Assembly (NCBI GenBank): GCA_035636095.1
Contig: DASPZU010000085.1
Coordinates: 1 to 61,210 of the forward strand
Length of the DNA: 61,210 nucleotides
Direction: 5' to 3'
Source of the DNA: Gp7-AA10 sp035636095
GTDB lineage: Bacteria > Acidobacteriota > Thermoanaerobaculia > Gp7-AA8
Shown here: piece by piece, positions 24,443 to 34,931 of the stretch
How the letters are laid out: each line of letters begins with the position of its first letter
Position numbering within the stretch: the first letter of the stretch is position 1
Position numbers and translations under genes: made by a program
The notes under the pieces: generated by a model
What the model was told of the DNA's origin: nothing
Databases searched by the model: none
What the model saw: the letters and a program-made list of their open reading frames with translations, nothing else

Positions 24443-26847
24443 TCAGGCGCGGTGATGGGCGCCTTGTACCCGCACTCCGGATTGTTGCAAGCCTCGATGT
24501 GGCCCTCGCGCTTGGTCTGCTTCTCCAGCAGATACGGCGCGCCGCATTTCGGACACGGGCGCGGAACCGGCTTGGCATTGAGCGCGAATTCGCATTTCGG
24601 ATATCGATTGCAGGAATAGAAAATGCCGCGACGGGAACGGCGCTGGACGATTTCCCCTTCGCCGCACTGGGGACATTTGACGCCCGTCGGCGTGGGCGGA
24701 ACGCGGGTGCCGCCGCCGATCTTGCGAATGTTTCGGCAGTCGGGATAGCCGGAGCAACTGTAGAACGGACCGTAACGGCCGCTCTTCATCACCATCTCTT
24801 TGCCGCAGATCTCGCAAGGCGGCTGCGGCTCGGTCGGCAATCCCGCTTTCAACAGGCGCGGATCTTTCGTGTTCCTGCAATCGGGATAACCGCTGCACGC
24901 GAAGAACTGACCGAACCGCGAGCGCTTGAGCTGCATCGGCTTGCCGCACTTCTCGCAGATGATGGTGTCGTCGCCCGCCTCGGCCGCGTCGCCCTTCGCG
25001 ATCTCCTTGGTGGTCTTGCACTCGGGATAATTCGAGCAGGCGAGGAATTCGCCGAATCGCCCGAACTTGATGACCATCGGTGAGCCGCAGTTCTCGCAGA
25101 TCTCATCGGTCGCGACGCCCTCGCCCTTCACCTGCATCATCTCGCTCTTGGCGCGGACGAGGTCGACCGCGAACTTGTCATTGAATTCGCGCATCAGGTC
25201 GGTCCACTCGACATTGCCTTCTTCAACCTTGTCGAGCTTCTCTTCGAGATCAGCGGTGTAACCCTCGTCGATGATGTCGCCGAAGGATTGACGCAGCAGC
25301 ATCGTCACGATCACACCGAGGTGCGTGGGGTGGAACTTGCCGTCGTGCTTGTAGGTGTAATCGCGCGCCTGGATGGTGGTCAGAATCTGCCCGTACGTTG
25401 AGGGCCGTCCGATTCCGTTCTCCTCCAGCGCCTTCACCAGCGTGGCCTCGGTGTAGCGGGGAGGCGGTTGCGTGAAGTTCTGCCTGGTCTCGAGATCGAG
25501 CAGCGCCAGCTTCTCGCCCTCGGTCATCGCGGGCAGCGCCTTCTCGTTTTCCGGTTTCTCCTCGTCATCTTCTTCAGCTTCTTCCTGGAAGATGGCCATG
25601 AAGCCGGGGAACTTCAACACCTCGCCCGATGCGCGCAGCGTGTACGGACCGTTCTGAATGTCGACATCGGTAACGTCGAAAATCGCCGGCTTCATCTGCG
25701 ATGCGACGAAGCGGTCCCAGATCACCTTATAGAGGTTGTATTCCTCGCGGGTGAGGAAGTCTTTGATCTTCTCGGGATCGAATTCGAGCGAAGTCGGACG
25801 GATGGCTTCGTGTGCTTCCTGCGCCTGCGCCGATTTCTTCACCTTGTAGTAGTTGGGTTTCTCCGGCAATATATTGTCACCATATTTAGTAGCGATATAT
25901 TGTCGCACTTCGCCGAGGGCCTCCTCGCTGATGCGGACGGAGTCGGTGCGCATGTAGGTGATCAGACCTGCGAAGCCGAGACCGCCCAGCTCTTTGCCTT
26001 CGTAGAGCTTCTGTGCGATCTGCATCGTCCGCTTGACGGGATACTTGAACCGGTTGTATGCCGTTCGCTGTAACGTCGATGTAATGAACGGCGGAGCGGC
26101 CGATCGCTTCTTCTCCTTGCGCGCGATGGCGTCGACCACGAACGCGCCGGCCTTGAGCGCCGCCTCGATCTTTCGCGCCTCCGGCTCCTTCGCGACCTCG
26201 GCTTTCTTTCCGTCGATCCTGGTCAGCTTGGCGAAGAACGGCGGAGGATTGCCGGCTTCCAGCCTGGCCGCGAACGTCCAGTACTCTTCCGGGACGAACG
26301 CTTTGATGGCCTCCTCGCGGTCGACGATCATCTTCATGGCCACCGACTGCACGCGGCCGGCGCTCAGTCCGCGCCGCACTTTGTCCCACAGCAGCGGCGA
26401 GAGTTTGTATCCGACCAGACGATCGAGGACGCGCCGCGCCTGCTGCGCGTTCACCTTGTTCATATCGATGTCGATGGGGTGCTCGATCGCCTTGCGGACC
26501 GCGTTCTTGGTGATCTCGTGAAAGAGGATGCGGCGGACTTTCTTGGAATCGCCGCCGAGAAGATTCATGATGTGCCAGCCGATAGCTTCGCCTTCGCGAT
26601 CGGGGTCGGATGCGATGTAGATCGTGTCGGCTTTCTTGGCCGCGGCTTTTAGCTCGCTGACGACCTTCTGCTTGCCTTCCAGGACCTCGTAGGTCGGCTC
26701 GAAGGTTTCCTCGTCGACGCCAAGCTCGCTCTTGGGAAGATCGCGGACGTGTCCCACCGACGCCTTGACGATGTAGTCCTTCCCGATGAATTTGTTGATG
26801 GTTTTCGCTTTTGCGGGGGATTCGACGATGACGAGGTTCTTGGCCAT
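24418..26847 (-). CDS. topA: DNA topoisomerase I
   Basis: 809 residues. The TOPRIM motif includes VIVESPAKAKT and the DPDREGEAI acidic cluster; the active-site Tyr is in GLITYMRTDSVRIS. Five C-terminal Cys-cluster zinc-ribbon modules follow, starting at CENCG, CEKCG, CEICG, CPQCG and CPKCG. Type IA enzymes relax negative supercoils behind polymerases. The ATG at 26847 (MAKNLVIVESPAKAKT) is the right start; 20 upstream in-frame codons are spurious. The last ~7 residues come from the 30-bp repeat shared with metX. It lies 75 nt after the NtrC-type regulator on the same strand. Confidence 0.96.
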   Translation of the reverse strand: MAKNLVIVESPAKAKTINKFIGKDYIVKASVGHVRDLPKSELGVDEETFEPTYEVLEGKQKVVSELKAAAKKADTIYIASDPDREGEAIGWHIMNLLGGDSKKVRRILFHEITKNAVRKAIEHPIDIDMNKVNAQQARRVLDRLVGYKLSPLLWDKVRRGLSAGRVQSVAMKMIVDREEAIKAFVPEEYWTFAARLEAGNPPPFFAKLTRIDGKKAEVAKEPEARKIEAALKAGAFVVDAIARKEKKRSAAPPFITSTLQRTAYNRFKYPVKRTMQIAQKLYEGKELGGLGFAGLITYMRTDSVRISEEALGEVRQYIATKYGDNILPEKPNYYKVKKSAQAQEAHEAIRPTSLEFDPEKIKDFLTREEYNLYKVIWDRFVASQMKPAIFDVTDVDIQNGPYTLRASGEVLKFPGFMAIFQEEAEEDDEEKPENEKALPAMTEGEKLALLDLETRQNFTQPPPRYTEATLVKALEENGIGRPSTYGQILTTIQARDYTYKHDGKFHPTHLGVIVTMLLRQSFGDIIDEGYTADLEEKLDKVEEGNVEWTDLMREFNDKFAVDLVRAKSEMMQVKGEGVATDEICENCGSPMVIKFGRFGEFLACSNYPECKTTKEIAKGDAAEAGDDTIICEKCGKPMQLKRSRFGQFFACSGYPDCRNTKDPRLLKAGLPTEPQPPCEICGKEMVMKSGRYGPFYSCSGYPDCRNIRKIGGGTRVPPTPTGVKCPQCGEGEIVQRRSRRGIFYSCNRYPKCEFALNAKPVPRPCPKCGAPYLLEKQTKREGHIEACNNPECGYKAPITAPEETRAPAV

Positions 26848-26893
26848 ATCGTGCTGCAGCGCCGGAACCGGGGCGGCGAACCGCGAAATTCCT

Positions 26894-26916
26894 CGCGCGC
26901 GCGTCACGCGCGCGCG
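26894..26916. repeat. Alternating CG palindrome, Z-DNA-prone
   Basis: An 11-bp inverted repeat of alternating C and G around one central C lies between the regulator and topA, and alternation continues to 26923. There is no T tract, so it is not a standard terminator. Confidence 0.7.
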
Positions 26917-26922
26917 TGCGCG

Positions 26923-28298
<1,376 letters not shown>

Positions 28299-28302
<4 letters not shown>

Positions 28303-28949
28303 GGATCACCCAGGGGAAGCGATAGCCTCAGAGTCACCTTATCACGTTCCTGTACCGCGTCCAGTTCTCCACCGTATGTCTCTACGATGAGACGCGCGGC
28401 CGCCAGAGAAAGATCGGGAGCGCCGTCCCGGTCGGTGTAATAGAACTTGAAAATCTTTTCCAACTCCAAATCTTCCGCGATCATCTGTCCGCTGATCGAA
28501 ATCGTCAGCCGTTTGTCGACGCATTGGCCGGACGACTGTCGGCTCTCCTGTTTCAGAACTTTCGACGCGCCCTGCAAGAACAACTTTACCGCTTCTCGAA
28601 TTCTGGACTCGTGCGCGCGAACGTTCGTTGCGCCAGGCATTTGCAGATTCATGAGCTCGCGGCAGACGGCGGAGGCGTCGAACAGTTTTGGCTCCCCTTC
28701 GTTTTTTGGCGGTGTTGAAAGAAGAAAAAATGCGTCGAAGATGCGGGCCATGCGGCGCAGCTCGGTTTCGATCGCTGCGGTGTAACCCGCGATTTTCTCG
28801 TCTTTGCTGCCGTGGGCGAGTTTCGCGACCCGCATCCGCAGCAACTCGAGGTTCAGAACCGCGACGTTGAGCGGGGTCTTCAGATCGTGCGCGGTGTCAA
28901 CGCTGCGCCGGGAGTTCGCGCGCGCAAAAGCCTCGAGCCACGGTTCCAT
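28299..28949 (-). CDS. Degenerate cytosolic histidine kinase-like protein
   Basis: 216 residues with no membrane segment or sensor domain. The dimerisation/H-box is clear (DTAHDLKTPLNV near residue 20, followed by a helical pair). The C-terminal half should be an ATP-binding domain, but I see no N-box Asn, no DxGxG box and no GxGxG lid; GAPDLSLAAARLIVETYGGEL keeps only the terminal GLxxxxxxxxxxGG pattern. It may be phosphorylated by another kinase, or act as a phosphatase or phosphotransfer protein for the regulator it overlaps (ATGA). Its ATG is 1 nt after the atpC stop, so it is cotranscribed with the ATP synthase genes. Confidence 0.8.
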
Positions 28950-28950
28950 C

Positions 28951-29367
28951 TCACATGCCGCGATGGACGTTGATCATGGCCACCGATTCCTCGAGCCGTC
29001 CTTCCACAATAGCAAACTCCGGGTCGTGCGACGACAAATCGGCCAGCTCCCGCTCCAGCTTGATCCGCTCCGCCTCGGCCAGCGTCGGATCAATTTCCTG
29101 CGGCAGCCGAGCGGTCTCGGCCATCACGATCACGCGCTCCGGCAGAATCTCCGCGAAGCCCCACGACAACACCAGGCTCTGCGACTCGCCATTGGTGCGA
29201 TATCGCATGATCCCGACTTTGAGAAGCGCCAGCAGCGGCGTGTGTCCGGGCAATACGCCGATCTCGCCGTCGTAGGCCGGCAACACCAGCTCCACCGCAT
29301 CGGTCTCGACGATCTTGCGCTCGCGCGTGACCACGGTCAGGTAGAACTTGGTCGGTAGATCCGGCAT
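28951..29367 (-). CDS. atpC: ATP synthase epsilon subunit
   Basis: 138 residues. The N-terminal beta barrel (FYLTVVTRERKIVETDAVEL, PAYDGEIGVLPGHTPLL, SWGFAEI) is followed by two C-terminal helices (LAEAERIKLERELADL). It couples F1 rotation to the c ring and can inhibit hydrolysis. The ATG lies 3 nt after the atpD stop. It is followed after 1 nt by the histidine kinase-like gene, not by an operon end. Confidence 0.95.
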   Translation of the reverse strand: MPDLPTKFYLTVVTRERKIVETDAVELVLPAYDGEIGVLPGHTPLLALLKVGIMRYRTNGESQSLVLSWGFAEILPERVIVMAETARLPQEIDPTLAEAERIKLERELADLSSHDPEFAIVEGRLEESVAMINVHRGM

Positions 29368-29370
29368 CGA

Positions 29371-30819
29371 TCAGGCCGCCTGCTTCTGAATCTGCTCGGC
29401 CTTCGCGACGGCCTCTTCGATGGTGCCGACGTTGAAGAATGCCTGCTCCGGCAGCTCGTCGTGCTTTCCTTCGACGATTTCCTTGAAGCCGCGAATGGTG
29501 TCGGCGATCTTGACGTACTTGCCTTCGAGTCCCGTGAACTGCTGCGCCACGAAGAAGGGCTGCGAGAGGAAGCGCTGAATGCGGCGGGCGCGTCCGACCA
29601 CGATCTTGTCGTCCTCGGACAGCTCGTCGATCCCCAGGATCGCGATGATGTCCTGGAGGTCCTTGTATTTCTGCAACACTGCCTGCACCGCGCGCGCAGC
29701 GTTGTAGTGATCATCGCCGACGATGCGCGGATCGAGAATGCGCGACGTCGAGGCGAGCGGATCGACGGCCGGATAGATGCCGAGCTCCGCGATCTGGCGC
29801 GAAAGGACGGACGTGGCGTCCAGATGCGCGAAGGCGGTCGCCGGGGCGGGATCGGTCAGGTCATCGGCAGGAACGTAGATCGCCTGCACCGAAGTGATCG
29901 AGCCGCGCTTGGTGGAAGTGATCCGCTCCTGCAGCTCGCCCATTTCGGTGGCCAGGTTGGGCTGATATCCGACTGCGCTCGGCATCCGGCCTAACAGCGC
30001 CGAAACTTCGGAGCCCGCCTGTGTGAATCGGAAGATGTTGTCGATGAAGAGGAGCACGTCGCGACCTTCGGCGTCGCGGAAGTATTCCGCCACCGTCAGT
30101 CCGGTCAGTCCGACGCGCAGCCGCGCGCCAGGAGGCTCGGTCATCTGACCGTAGATCAGCGCCGCCTTCGACTTCGACGGGTCGCCGGGCACGATGACGC
30201 CGCTCTCCGCGAACTCGAGCCAGAGGTCGTTGCCTTCACGCGTGCGCTCGCCCACGCCCGCGAAGACCGAGAATCCGCCGTGCGCTTTGGCGACGTTGTT
30301 GATCAGCTCCTGAATCAGAACTGTCTTGCCGACTCCGGCGCCGCCGAACAATCCCGTCTTGCCGCCCTTGGTGTAGGGCTCGAGAAGATCGATGACCTTG
30401 ATGCCAGTCTCGAACATCTCGATTTCGGTGGACTGCTCTTCGAACTTGGGCGGCTCGCGATGGATCGGCCATCGTTCTTTCGCCTTCACGGGGCCTTTGT
30501 TGTCGACCGGCTCGCCGAGGACGTTGAGGATGCGACCGAGGGTCTGCTCGCCAACCGGGACAGAGATGGGCGCGCCGCTGTCGATGGCCTTCATGCCGCG
30601 AACCATGCCGTCGGTCGGCTTCATGGCGATGCAGCGCACCTGGTTCTCGCCGATGTGATTGGCAACTTCGACCACGACGTCGATCGGAACTTTCCCGAGC
30701 TCGCCCTTGTCGACGATGCGGACGGCGTTGTAGATCGCCGGAAGATGTCCCTCTTCGAATTCGACGTCGACCGCCGGGCCGATGACCTGAATCACTTTCC
30801 CGACTTTTTGCTCTGCCAT
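29371..30819 (-). CDS. atpD: ATP synthase beta subunit
   Basis: 482 residues. The nucleotide-binding P-loop is GGAGVGKTVLIQEL, and the catalytic region has VLLFIDNIFRFTQAGSEVSALLGRMPSAVGYQP (given in full only here as the family hallmark region spans more; key residues are the Asp of FIDN and the Glu of AGSE). It is the catalytic subunit of F1. GGAG lies 5 nt before the ATG. A 70-bp palindromic repeat separates it from atpG, an unusual place inside the operon. Confidence 0.97.
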   Translation of the reverse strand: MAEQKVGKVIQVIGPAVDVEFEEGHLPAIYNAVRIVDKGELGKVPIDVVVEVANHIGENQVRCIAMKPTDGMVRGMKAIDSGAPISVPVGEQTLGRILNVLGEPVDNKGPVKAKERWPIHREPPKFEEQSTEIEMFETGIKVIDLLEPYTKGGKTGLFGGAGVGKTVLIQELINNVAKAHGGFSVFAGVGERTREGNDLWLEFAESGVIVPGDPSKSKAALIYGQMTEPPGARLRVGLTGLTVAEYFRDAEGRDVLLFIDNIFRFTQAGSEVSALLGRMPSAVGYQPNLATEMGELQERITSTKRGSITSVQAIYVPADDLTDPAPATAFAHLDATSVLSRQIAELGIYPAVDPLASTSRILDPRIVGDDHYNAARAVQAVLQKYKDLQDIIAILGIDELSEDDKIVVGRARRIQRFLSQPFFVAQQFTGLEGKYVKIADTIRGFKEIVEGKHDELPEQAFFNVGTIEEAVAKAEQIQKQAA

Positions 30820-30830
30820 GTCTTCTCCGT

Positions 30831-30900
30831 AGTTGCGTGGTCTCGCGGTTTCGAGGTCTCGCGGTGCTGCACTGCGAGACCGCGCAACCCTGAGACTCCG
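30831..30900. repeat. GTCTCGCGGT-type palindromic repeat, copy 1 (inside atp operon)
   Basis: It contains AGTTGCGTGG, two GTCTCGCGG units and the complementary GCGAGACCGCGCAACC. It folds into a hairpin around GTGCTGCACT. A second copy at 56701-56757 shares the same order of parts. It lies between atpG and atpD. Confidence 0.85.
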
Positions 30901-31761
30901 CTATCCTTCCTGTGCGGCCGCGCCGCTGACAATCTCGATGATCTCCTTCGTGATCGACGCCTGGCGGATGCGGTTATAGGTGAGCGTCAGATGCGCGATC
31001 ATGTCCGAGGCATTTTTGGTGGCCGCTTCCATGGCTGTCATGCGCGCCCCCTGCTCGGCGGCCGCCGACTCGAGCAGGATTCGGTAGAGCTGAAACTCGA
31101 TGTGCTTCGGCAGAAGCTCGCTGAGAATCACGTGCGGCGCCGGCTCGTACAGGTAATCGACCTCCGTGCCGACCTCGTCCCACGCACGCTCGATGGGCAG
31201 GAGCCTCTCCAGTCGGACCCGCTGCGCGATGATCGATTTGAATTCGTTGTAGGCGACGTAAACGCCGTCGACTTTCTCGGTGATGAAATCGTCGATCAGC
31301 GTCTTCGCGATTTCCTGCGCCGTCTTCAGCGACAAGGCTTGAATGGTGTGCACGGCTTCGCGGCGAATGGGGATGGTGCGTCGCTTGAAAAAGTCATTGG
31401 CCTTCCGACCGATGGGCACGATCTGCATCGATTGCCAGTTCTTTTCTCGAATTGCATTGGTCGCGGCACGAATCACGTTGGAGTTGAACGCGCCGGCGAG
31501 GCCTTTGTCGGCCGTGACGACTACCAGGAGCACGTTGCGCTCAGGCTCGTGGGCGCGGAGCAGTGGATGCTCGAGCTCTTCGACGCGCGTCGCGACCGAC
31601 GAAAGAACTTCGCGGAGCGCTGCGGCATAGGGACGCGCTGCGAACATGCGCTCCTGCGCCCGCCGCAGCTTCGCCGCCGCGACCATCTTCATGGCCTTGG
31701 TGATCTGCTGCGTGTTCTTGACGCTGCGGATCCGGCGTCGGATGTCGATCGTGTTTGCCAT
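30901..31761 (-). CDS. atpG: ATP synthase gamma subunit
   Basis: 286 residues. The N-terminal helix (DIRRRIRSVKNTQQITKAMKM) and the C-terminal helix (YNRIRQASITKEIIEIVSGA) form the central rotor shaft; the middle has TADKGLAGAFNSNV. Its start overlaps the atpA stop by 1 nt (TAATG), showing tight coupling. Downstream is a palindromic repeat before atpD. Confidence 0.96.
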   Translation of the reverse strand: MANTIDIRRRIRSVKNTQQITKAMKMVAAAKLRRAQERMFAARPYAAALREVLSSVATRVEELEHPLLRAHEPERNVLLVVVTADKGLAGAFNSNVIRAATNAIREKNWQSMQIVPIGRKANDFFKRRTIPIRREAVHTIQALSLKTAQEIAKTLIDDFITEKVDGVYVAYNEFKSIIAQRVRLERLLPIERAWDEVGTEVDYLYEPAPHVILSELLPKHIEFQLYRILLESAAAEQGARMTAMEAATKNASDMIAHLTLTYNRIRQASITKEIIEIVSGAAAQEG

Positions 31762-33299
31762 TACGCCGCTACGACGTCCGCGCGATCCTTGACATACTCG
31801 TTCTTGAATTCGGTGATGGCCGCTTTCAGGTCATTGCCGAGCGCCTCGTCGAACTTCGGAGCCTTCTCGATGCGACCGATCAGGTCGGCGCGGAAATCGA
31901 GCAGCCATTGATGCATGGCCACCTCGAATTCGCGGATGGCATCGACCTGCAGGTTGTCGAGGAAGCCCTGCGTGCCGGCATACACCGACGTGACCTGGAG
32001 ACCGACGCGCATGGGCTGATACTGCCCCTGCTTCAGGATCTCGACCAGCCGACGGCCGCGATTGAGCTGCTGCTGCGTGACTCTGTCGAGGTCCGAGCCG
32101 AACTGCGCGAAGGCAGCCAGCTCGCGGTATTGCGCGAGATCCAGTCGCAGCGTTCCGGCGACCGCGCGCATGGCGCGGATCTGCGCCGACCCGCCCACGC
32201 GCGACACCGAGATGCCGACGTTGACGGCCGGCCTGACGCCGGAGTGAAAAAGATCGGTCTCCAGGTAGATCTGACCGTCGGTGATCGAAATGACGTTGGT
32301 CGGAATGTAGGCCGAGACGTCGCCGGCCTGCGTTTCGATCACGGGAAGCGCGGTCAGCGAACCGCCGCCCTTCTCATCGCTCAGTTTCGCTGCGCGTTCC
32401 AGGAGTCTCGAGTGCAGATAGAAAACGTCGCCCGGATACGCCTCGCGGCCGGGCGGGCGGCGGAGAAGCAGCGAGATCTCGCGATACGCCTGCGCGTGCT
32501 TGGAAAGATCGTCATAGATGCACAGCGCGTGTTGCTTGTTGTACAGGAAGTACTCGCCCATCGCGCATCCGCCGTAGGGCGCGAGGTACTGCAGCGGCGC
32601 GGGTTCCGAGGCCGAGGCGCTGACCACGATGGTGTGATCCATGGCGCCGTAGTTCTCGAGCGTTTTGACGACCTGCGCAACTGTCGACTTTTTCTGACCG
32701 ATGGCAACGTAGATGCAGATGACGCCCTGACCCTTCTGATTGATGATCGTGTCGATGGCGATGGCCGTCTTCCCCGTCTGCCGATCGCCGATGATCAGCT
32801 CGCGTTGCCCGCGTCCGATCGGAATCATCGAGTCGATCGCTTTGAGTCCCGTCTGCAGCGGCTCCTTCACCGGCTTGCGGTCGACCACGCCCGGCGCGAT
32901 GCGCTCGATACCGTAATACTCGGCGGCCTGAATCGGTCCTTTCCCGTCGATGGGAACGCCGAGAGGATTGACGACCCGGCCGACCACATTCGGACCAACC
33001 GGCACCGACATGATCTTGCCGGTGCGGCGAACTTCGTCGCCTTCCTTGATCAAGGCCGCTTCGCCGAGGAGAACGACGCCGACATTGTCCTCCTCGAGGT
33101 TGAGCGCCAGGCCCACGATGTCGTGCGGAAACTGCACGAGCTCGCCGGCCATGACGCGATCGAGACCGTACACGCGCGCGATACCGTCGCCGACCGAGAC
33201 CACCGTCCCGACTTCGGCCACATCGACGCCTTTGCCGATGCCGGTGAGTTGCTGACGGATGATCTCGGTGATTTCTTCAGCCCTTAAATCAGTCGCCAT
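31761..33299 (-). CDS. atpA: ATP synthase alpha subunit
   Basis: 512 residues. The non-catalytic nucleotide site has P-loop GDRQTGKTAIAIDT; other hallmarks are IGRGQRELIIG, YDDLSKHAQAYRE and the PGREAYPGDVFYLHSRLLER region. N-terminal RAEEITEIIRQQLTG binds the stator delta subunit. It starts 6 nt after the atpH stop. Length and motifs are normal. Confidence 0.97.
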   Translation of the reverse strand: MATDLRAEEITEIIRQQLTGIGKGVDVAEVGTVVSVGDGIARVYGLDRVMAGELVQFPHDIVGLALNLEEDNVGVVLLGEAALIKEGDEVRRTGKIMSVPVGPNVVGRVVNPLGVPIDGKGPIQAAEYYGIERIAPGVVDRKPVKEPLQTGLKAIDSMIPIGRGQRELIIGDRQTGKTAIAIDTIINQKGQGVICIYVAIGQKKSTVAQVVKTLENYGAMDHTIVVSASASEPAPLQYLAPYGGCAMGEYFLYNKQHALCIYDDLSKHAQAYREISLLLRRPPGREAYPGDVFYLHSRLLERAAKLSDEKGGGSLTALPVIETQAGDVSAYIPTNVISITDGQIYLETDLFHSGVRPAVNVGISVSRVGGSAQIRAMRAVAGTLRLDLAQYRELAAFAQFGSDLDRVTQQQLNRGRRLVEILKQGQYQPMRVGLQVTSVYAGTQGFLDNLQVDAIREFEVAMHQWLLDFRADLIGRIEKAPKFDEALGNDLKAAITEFKNEYVKDRADVVAA

Positions 33300-33305
33300 A
33301 ATCTG

Positions 33306-33839
33306 TTATCCTAATGACTCACGAAATTTCTCTATCTTTCCGGAAACGGATGCATCGAAGACTTCGCTGCCCATCTTGGCCACGAACCCGCCGATCAGCT
33401 CCGGATCGGTCGTGATCGACAATTCGACTTTGCGGCCCGCCTTTTTTTCCAGGGTTCGCCGAAGCTCAGCCTGTTCCTGATCGCTCAAGGGCTTCGCCGA
33501 CCGGACTTCGGCCGCCACGGTGTCGGTGGCCTGTCGGATCATCTCGGCCAGCGCTTCCACCACCGCGTCGAGATCGTTCATCCGTCGATTGCGCGTGAGC
33601 ACGTCGAGAACTTTGACCGCCATCGCGGAGAGACCGAGCCGTTTTGCGATCGTTGCGGTGATTTGGGACTTGTGCGCGTATTCGATGCCCGGATTGGCGT
33701 AGAGCTCGTGCAATTCCGTCGAGGCCTTGCGCATGGCGTCGAAGCGCGCCAGCTCGAATCGGAGCGCGTTCGCTTTTTCGGGGGAAGCGACGACATCCAT
33801 AATGGCGCGCGCGTAGGGCCGTGCGAAGCGGCGGATCAC
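33306..33839 (-). CDS. atpH: ATP synthase delta subunit
   Basis: 177 residues. N-terminal FARPYARAIMDVVASPEKA and C-terminal ELRRTLEKKAGRKVELSITTDPELIGGF are family signatures. It joins the b subunits to the top of F1. It overlaps the upstream b subunit by 4 nt. Confidence 0.94.
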   Translation of the reverse strand: MIRRFARPYARAIMDVVASPEKANALRFELARFDAMRKASTELHELYANPGIEYAHKSQITATIAKRLGLSAMAVKVLDVLTRNRRMNDLDAVVEALAEMIRQATDTVAAEVRSAKPLSDQEQAELRRTLEKKAGRKVELSITTDPELIGGFVAKMGSEVFDASVSGKIEKFRESLG

Positions 33840-34417
33840 GATTGCGCCTCCTCGACCTGCTTGAGGCTATCGCGGAAGAGTTTCTGGCGGTCGGCGTCGG
33901 TGGTCTTCTCGCGCAGGATCTGTTCGGCGCGCTCGCTGGCCAGCTGCCCGGCGTATTCGGTCAGCTCATGCCGTGCATGCTTGAGGCGATTGTCGACTTC
34001 GCCGCGCGCGCCGGCGAGAATCTTTTGGGCCTCCGCTTCCGCGGCCGCGATCAGCTCCCGCTTTTGACGCTCACCCTCGCTTTGTGCGCGCTCGCGAATC
34101 TGACGCACGTCATCTTCGAGCTGTGTTAGGCGGGCCTGGATGTCGGCCGCCATCTGATCCGCTTTGGCGCGGCGTTCGCGCGCCTCTTCGGCCTCGCGCT
34201 TCACCTGCTCATTGCGCGCGGCCAGCGCGTTCTTGATCGGCTTGCCGATGAACCAGCCCAGAACGCCGAGAAAAGCGATCATGTTGACAAACTTCCAGAT
34301 CCACGACGGGATGCCGAGAAATTTCGAGGTCTCGTGCTCGGCACCATGCCCCTCGCCTTGCGCGAAAATCGGCACCACGCACAACACCACCAGCAAGGCG
34401 ATGACGGCAACTTTCAC
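33836..34417 (-). CDS. atpF: ATP synthase b subunit
   Basis: 193 residues. An N-terminal hydrophobic stretch that looks like a signal peptide (MKVAVIALLVVLCVVPIFAQ) precedes the real membrane helix (WKFVNMIAFLGVLGWFIGKPI). A long charged coiled coil follows. This two-part N-terminus is common in some lineages, including Acidobacteriota. It forms the peripheral stalk with the neighbouring b'-type subunit. It overlaps both neighbours by 4 nt. Confidence 0.92.
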   Translation of the reverse strand: MKVAVIALLVVLCVVPIFAQGEGHGAEHETSKFLGIPSWIWKFVNMIAFLGVLGWFIGKPIKNALAARNEQVKREAEEARERRAKADQMAADIQARLTQLEDDVRQIRERAQSEGERQKRELIAAAEAEAQKILAGARGEVDNRLKHARHELTEYAGQLASERAEQILREKTTDADRQKLFRDSLKQVEEAQS

Positions 34418-34848
34418 AACGACCTCCCCAGGAGGCGCTCGGCCGCCAGGCGAGCGAGCGATTCGACGTCGCGCACGATTTTGTCGCGCGCTTCCTTCAC
34501 ATCGCGCATCAGTCGCTGTTCCGCTTCAGTGACCAGCTTTCGCGCTTCGGCAGTTGTTCGCTCCACCAATGATTGCCGATGCGCGCCGGCCTCTGAGCGG
34601 AATTGATCGCGAAGCTGCGCGGCGTCGCGCTTGGCCTCGTGGAGTCGTTGCTCGATTCGATTGGTTGCGTCGTTGAACCGGCTCAACGATTGCTCGTAAG
34701 TCTCTTGCGCCGAGCGGGCCTCGGACTGGCGCGACTCGAGGACGTCATTGATCGGCTTCAAAAAGAAACGCCTGACGATGATGTACTCGAGGATGAAGAT
34801 GACCATCACTGCGAGTAGAGAAAGGTCGGGCATCAGGTTGATTTGCAT
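34414..34848 (-). CDS. ATP synthase b'-type subunit
   Basis: 144 residues. One membrane helix near the N-terminus (LLAVMVIFILEYIIVRRFFLKPI) and a long coiled coil (ESRQSEARSAQETYEQ onward). A second b-like gene next to atpF gives a heterodimeric stalk, as in photosynthetic and some other bacteria. It is the first atp gene here: the a and c subunit genes are absent upstream, where a divergent Cys-cluster gene lies 83 bp away. Confidence 0.9.
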   Translation of the reverse strand: MQINLMPDLSLLAVMVIFILEYIIVRRFFLKPINDVLESRQSEARSAQETYEQSLSRFNDATNRIEQRLHEAKRDAAQLRDQFRSEAGAHRQSLVERTTAEARKLVTEAEQRLMRDVKEARDKIVRDVESLARLAAERLLGRSL

Positions 34849-34931
34849 AGCTTTTTGGAACCGGGAAACCTGAGCGGCAGGCCGACCGAACGCCCTTTCC
34901 CGAGGCCGCCGCTGTATACCATAAGCGAAAG

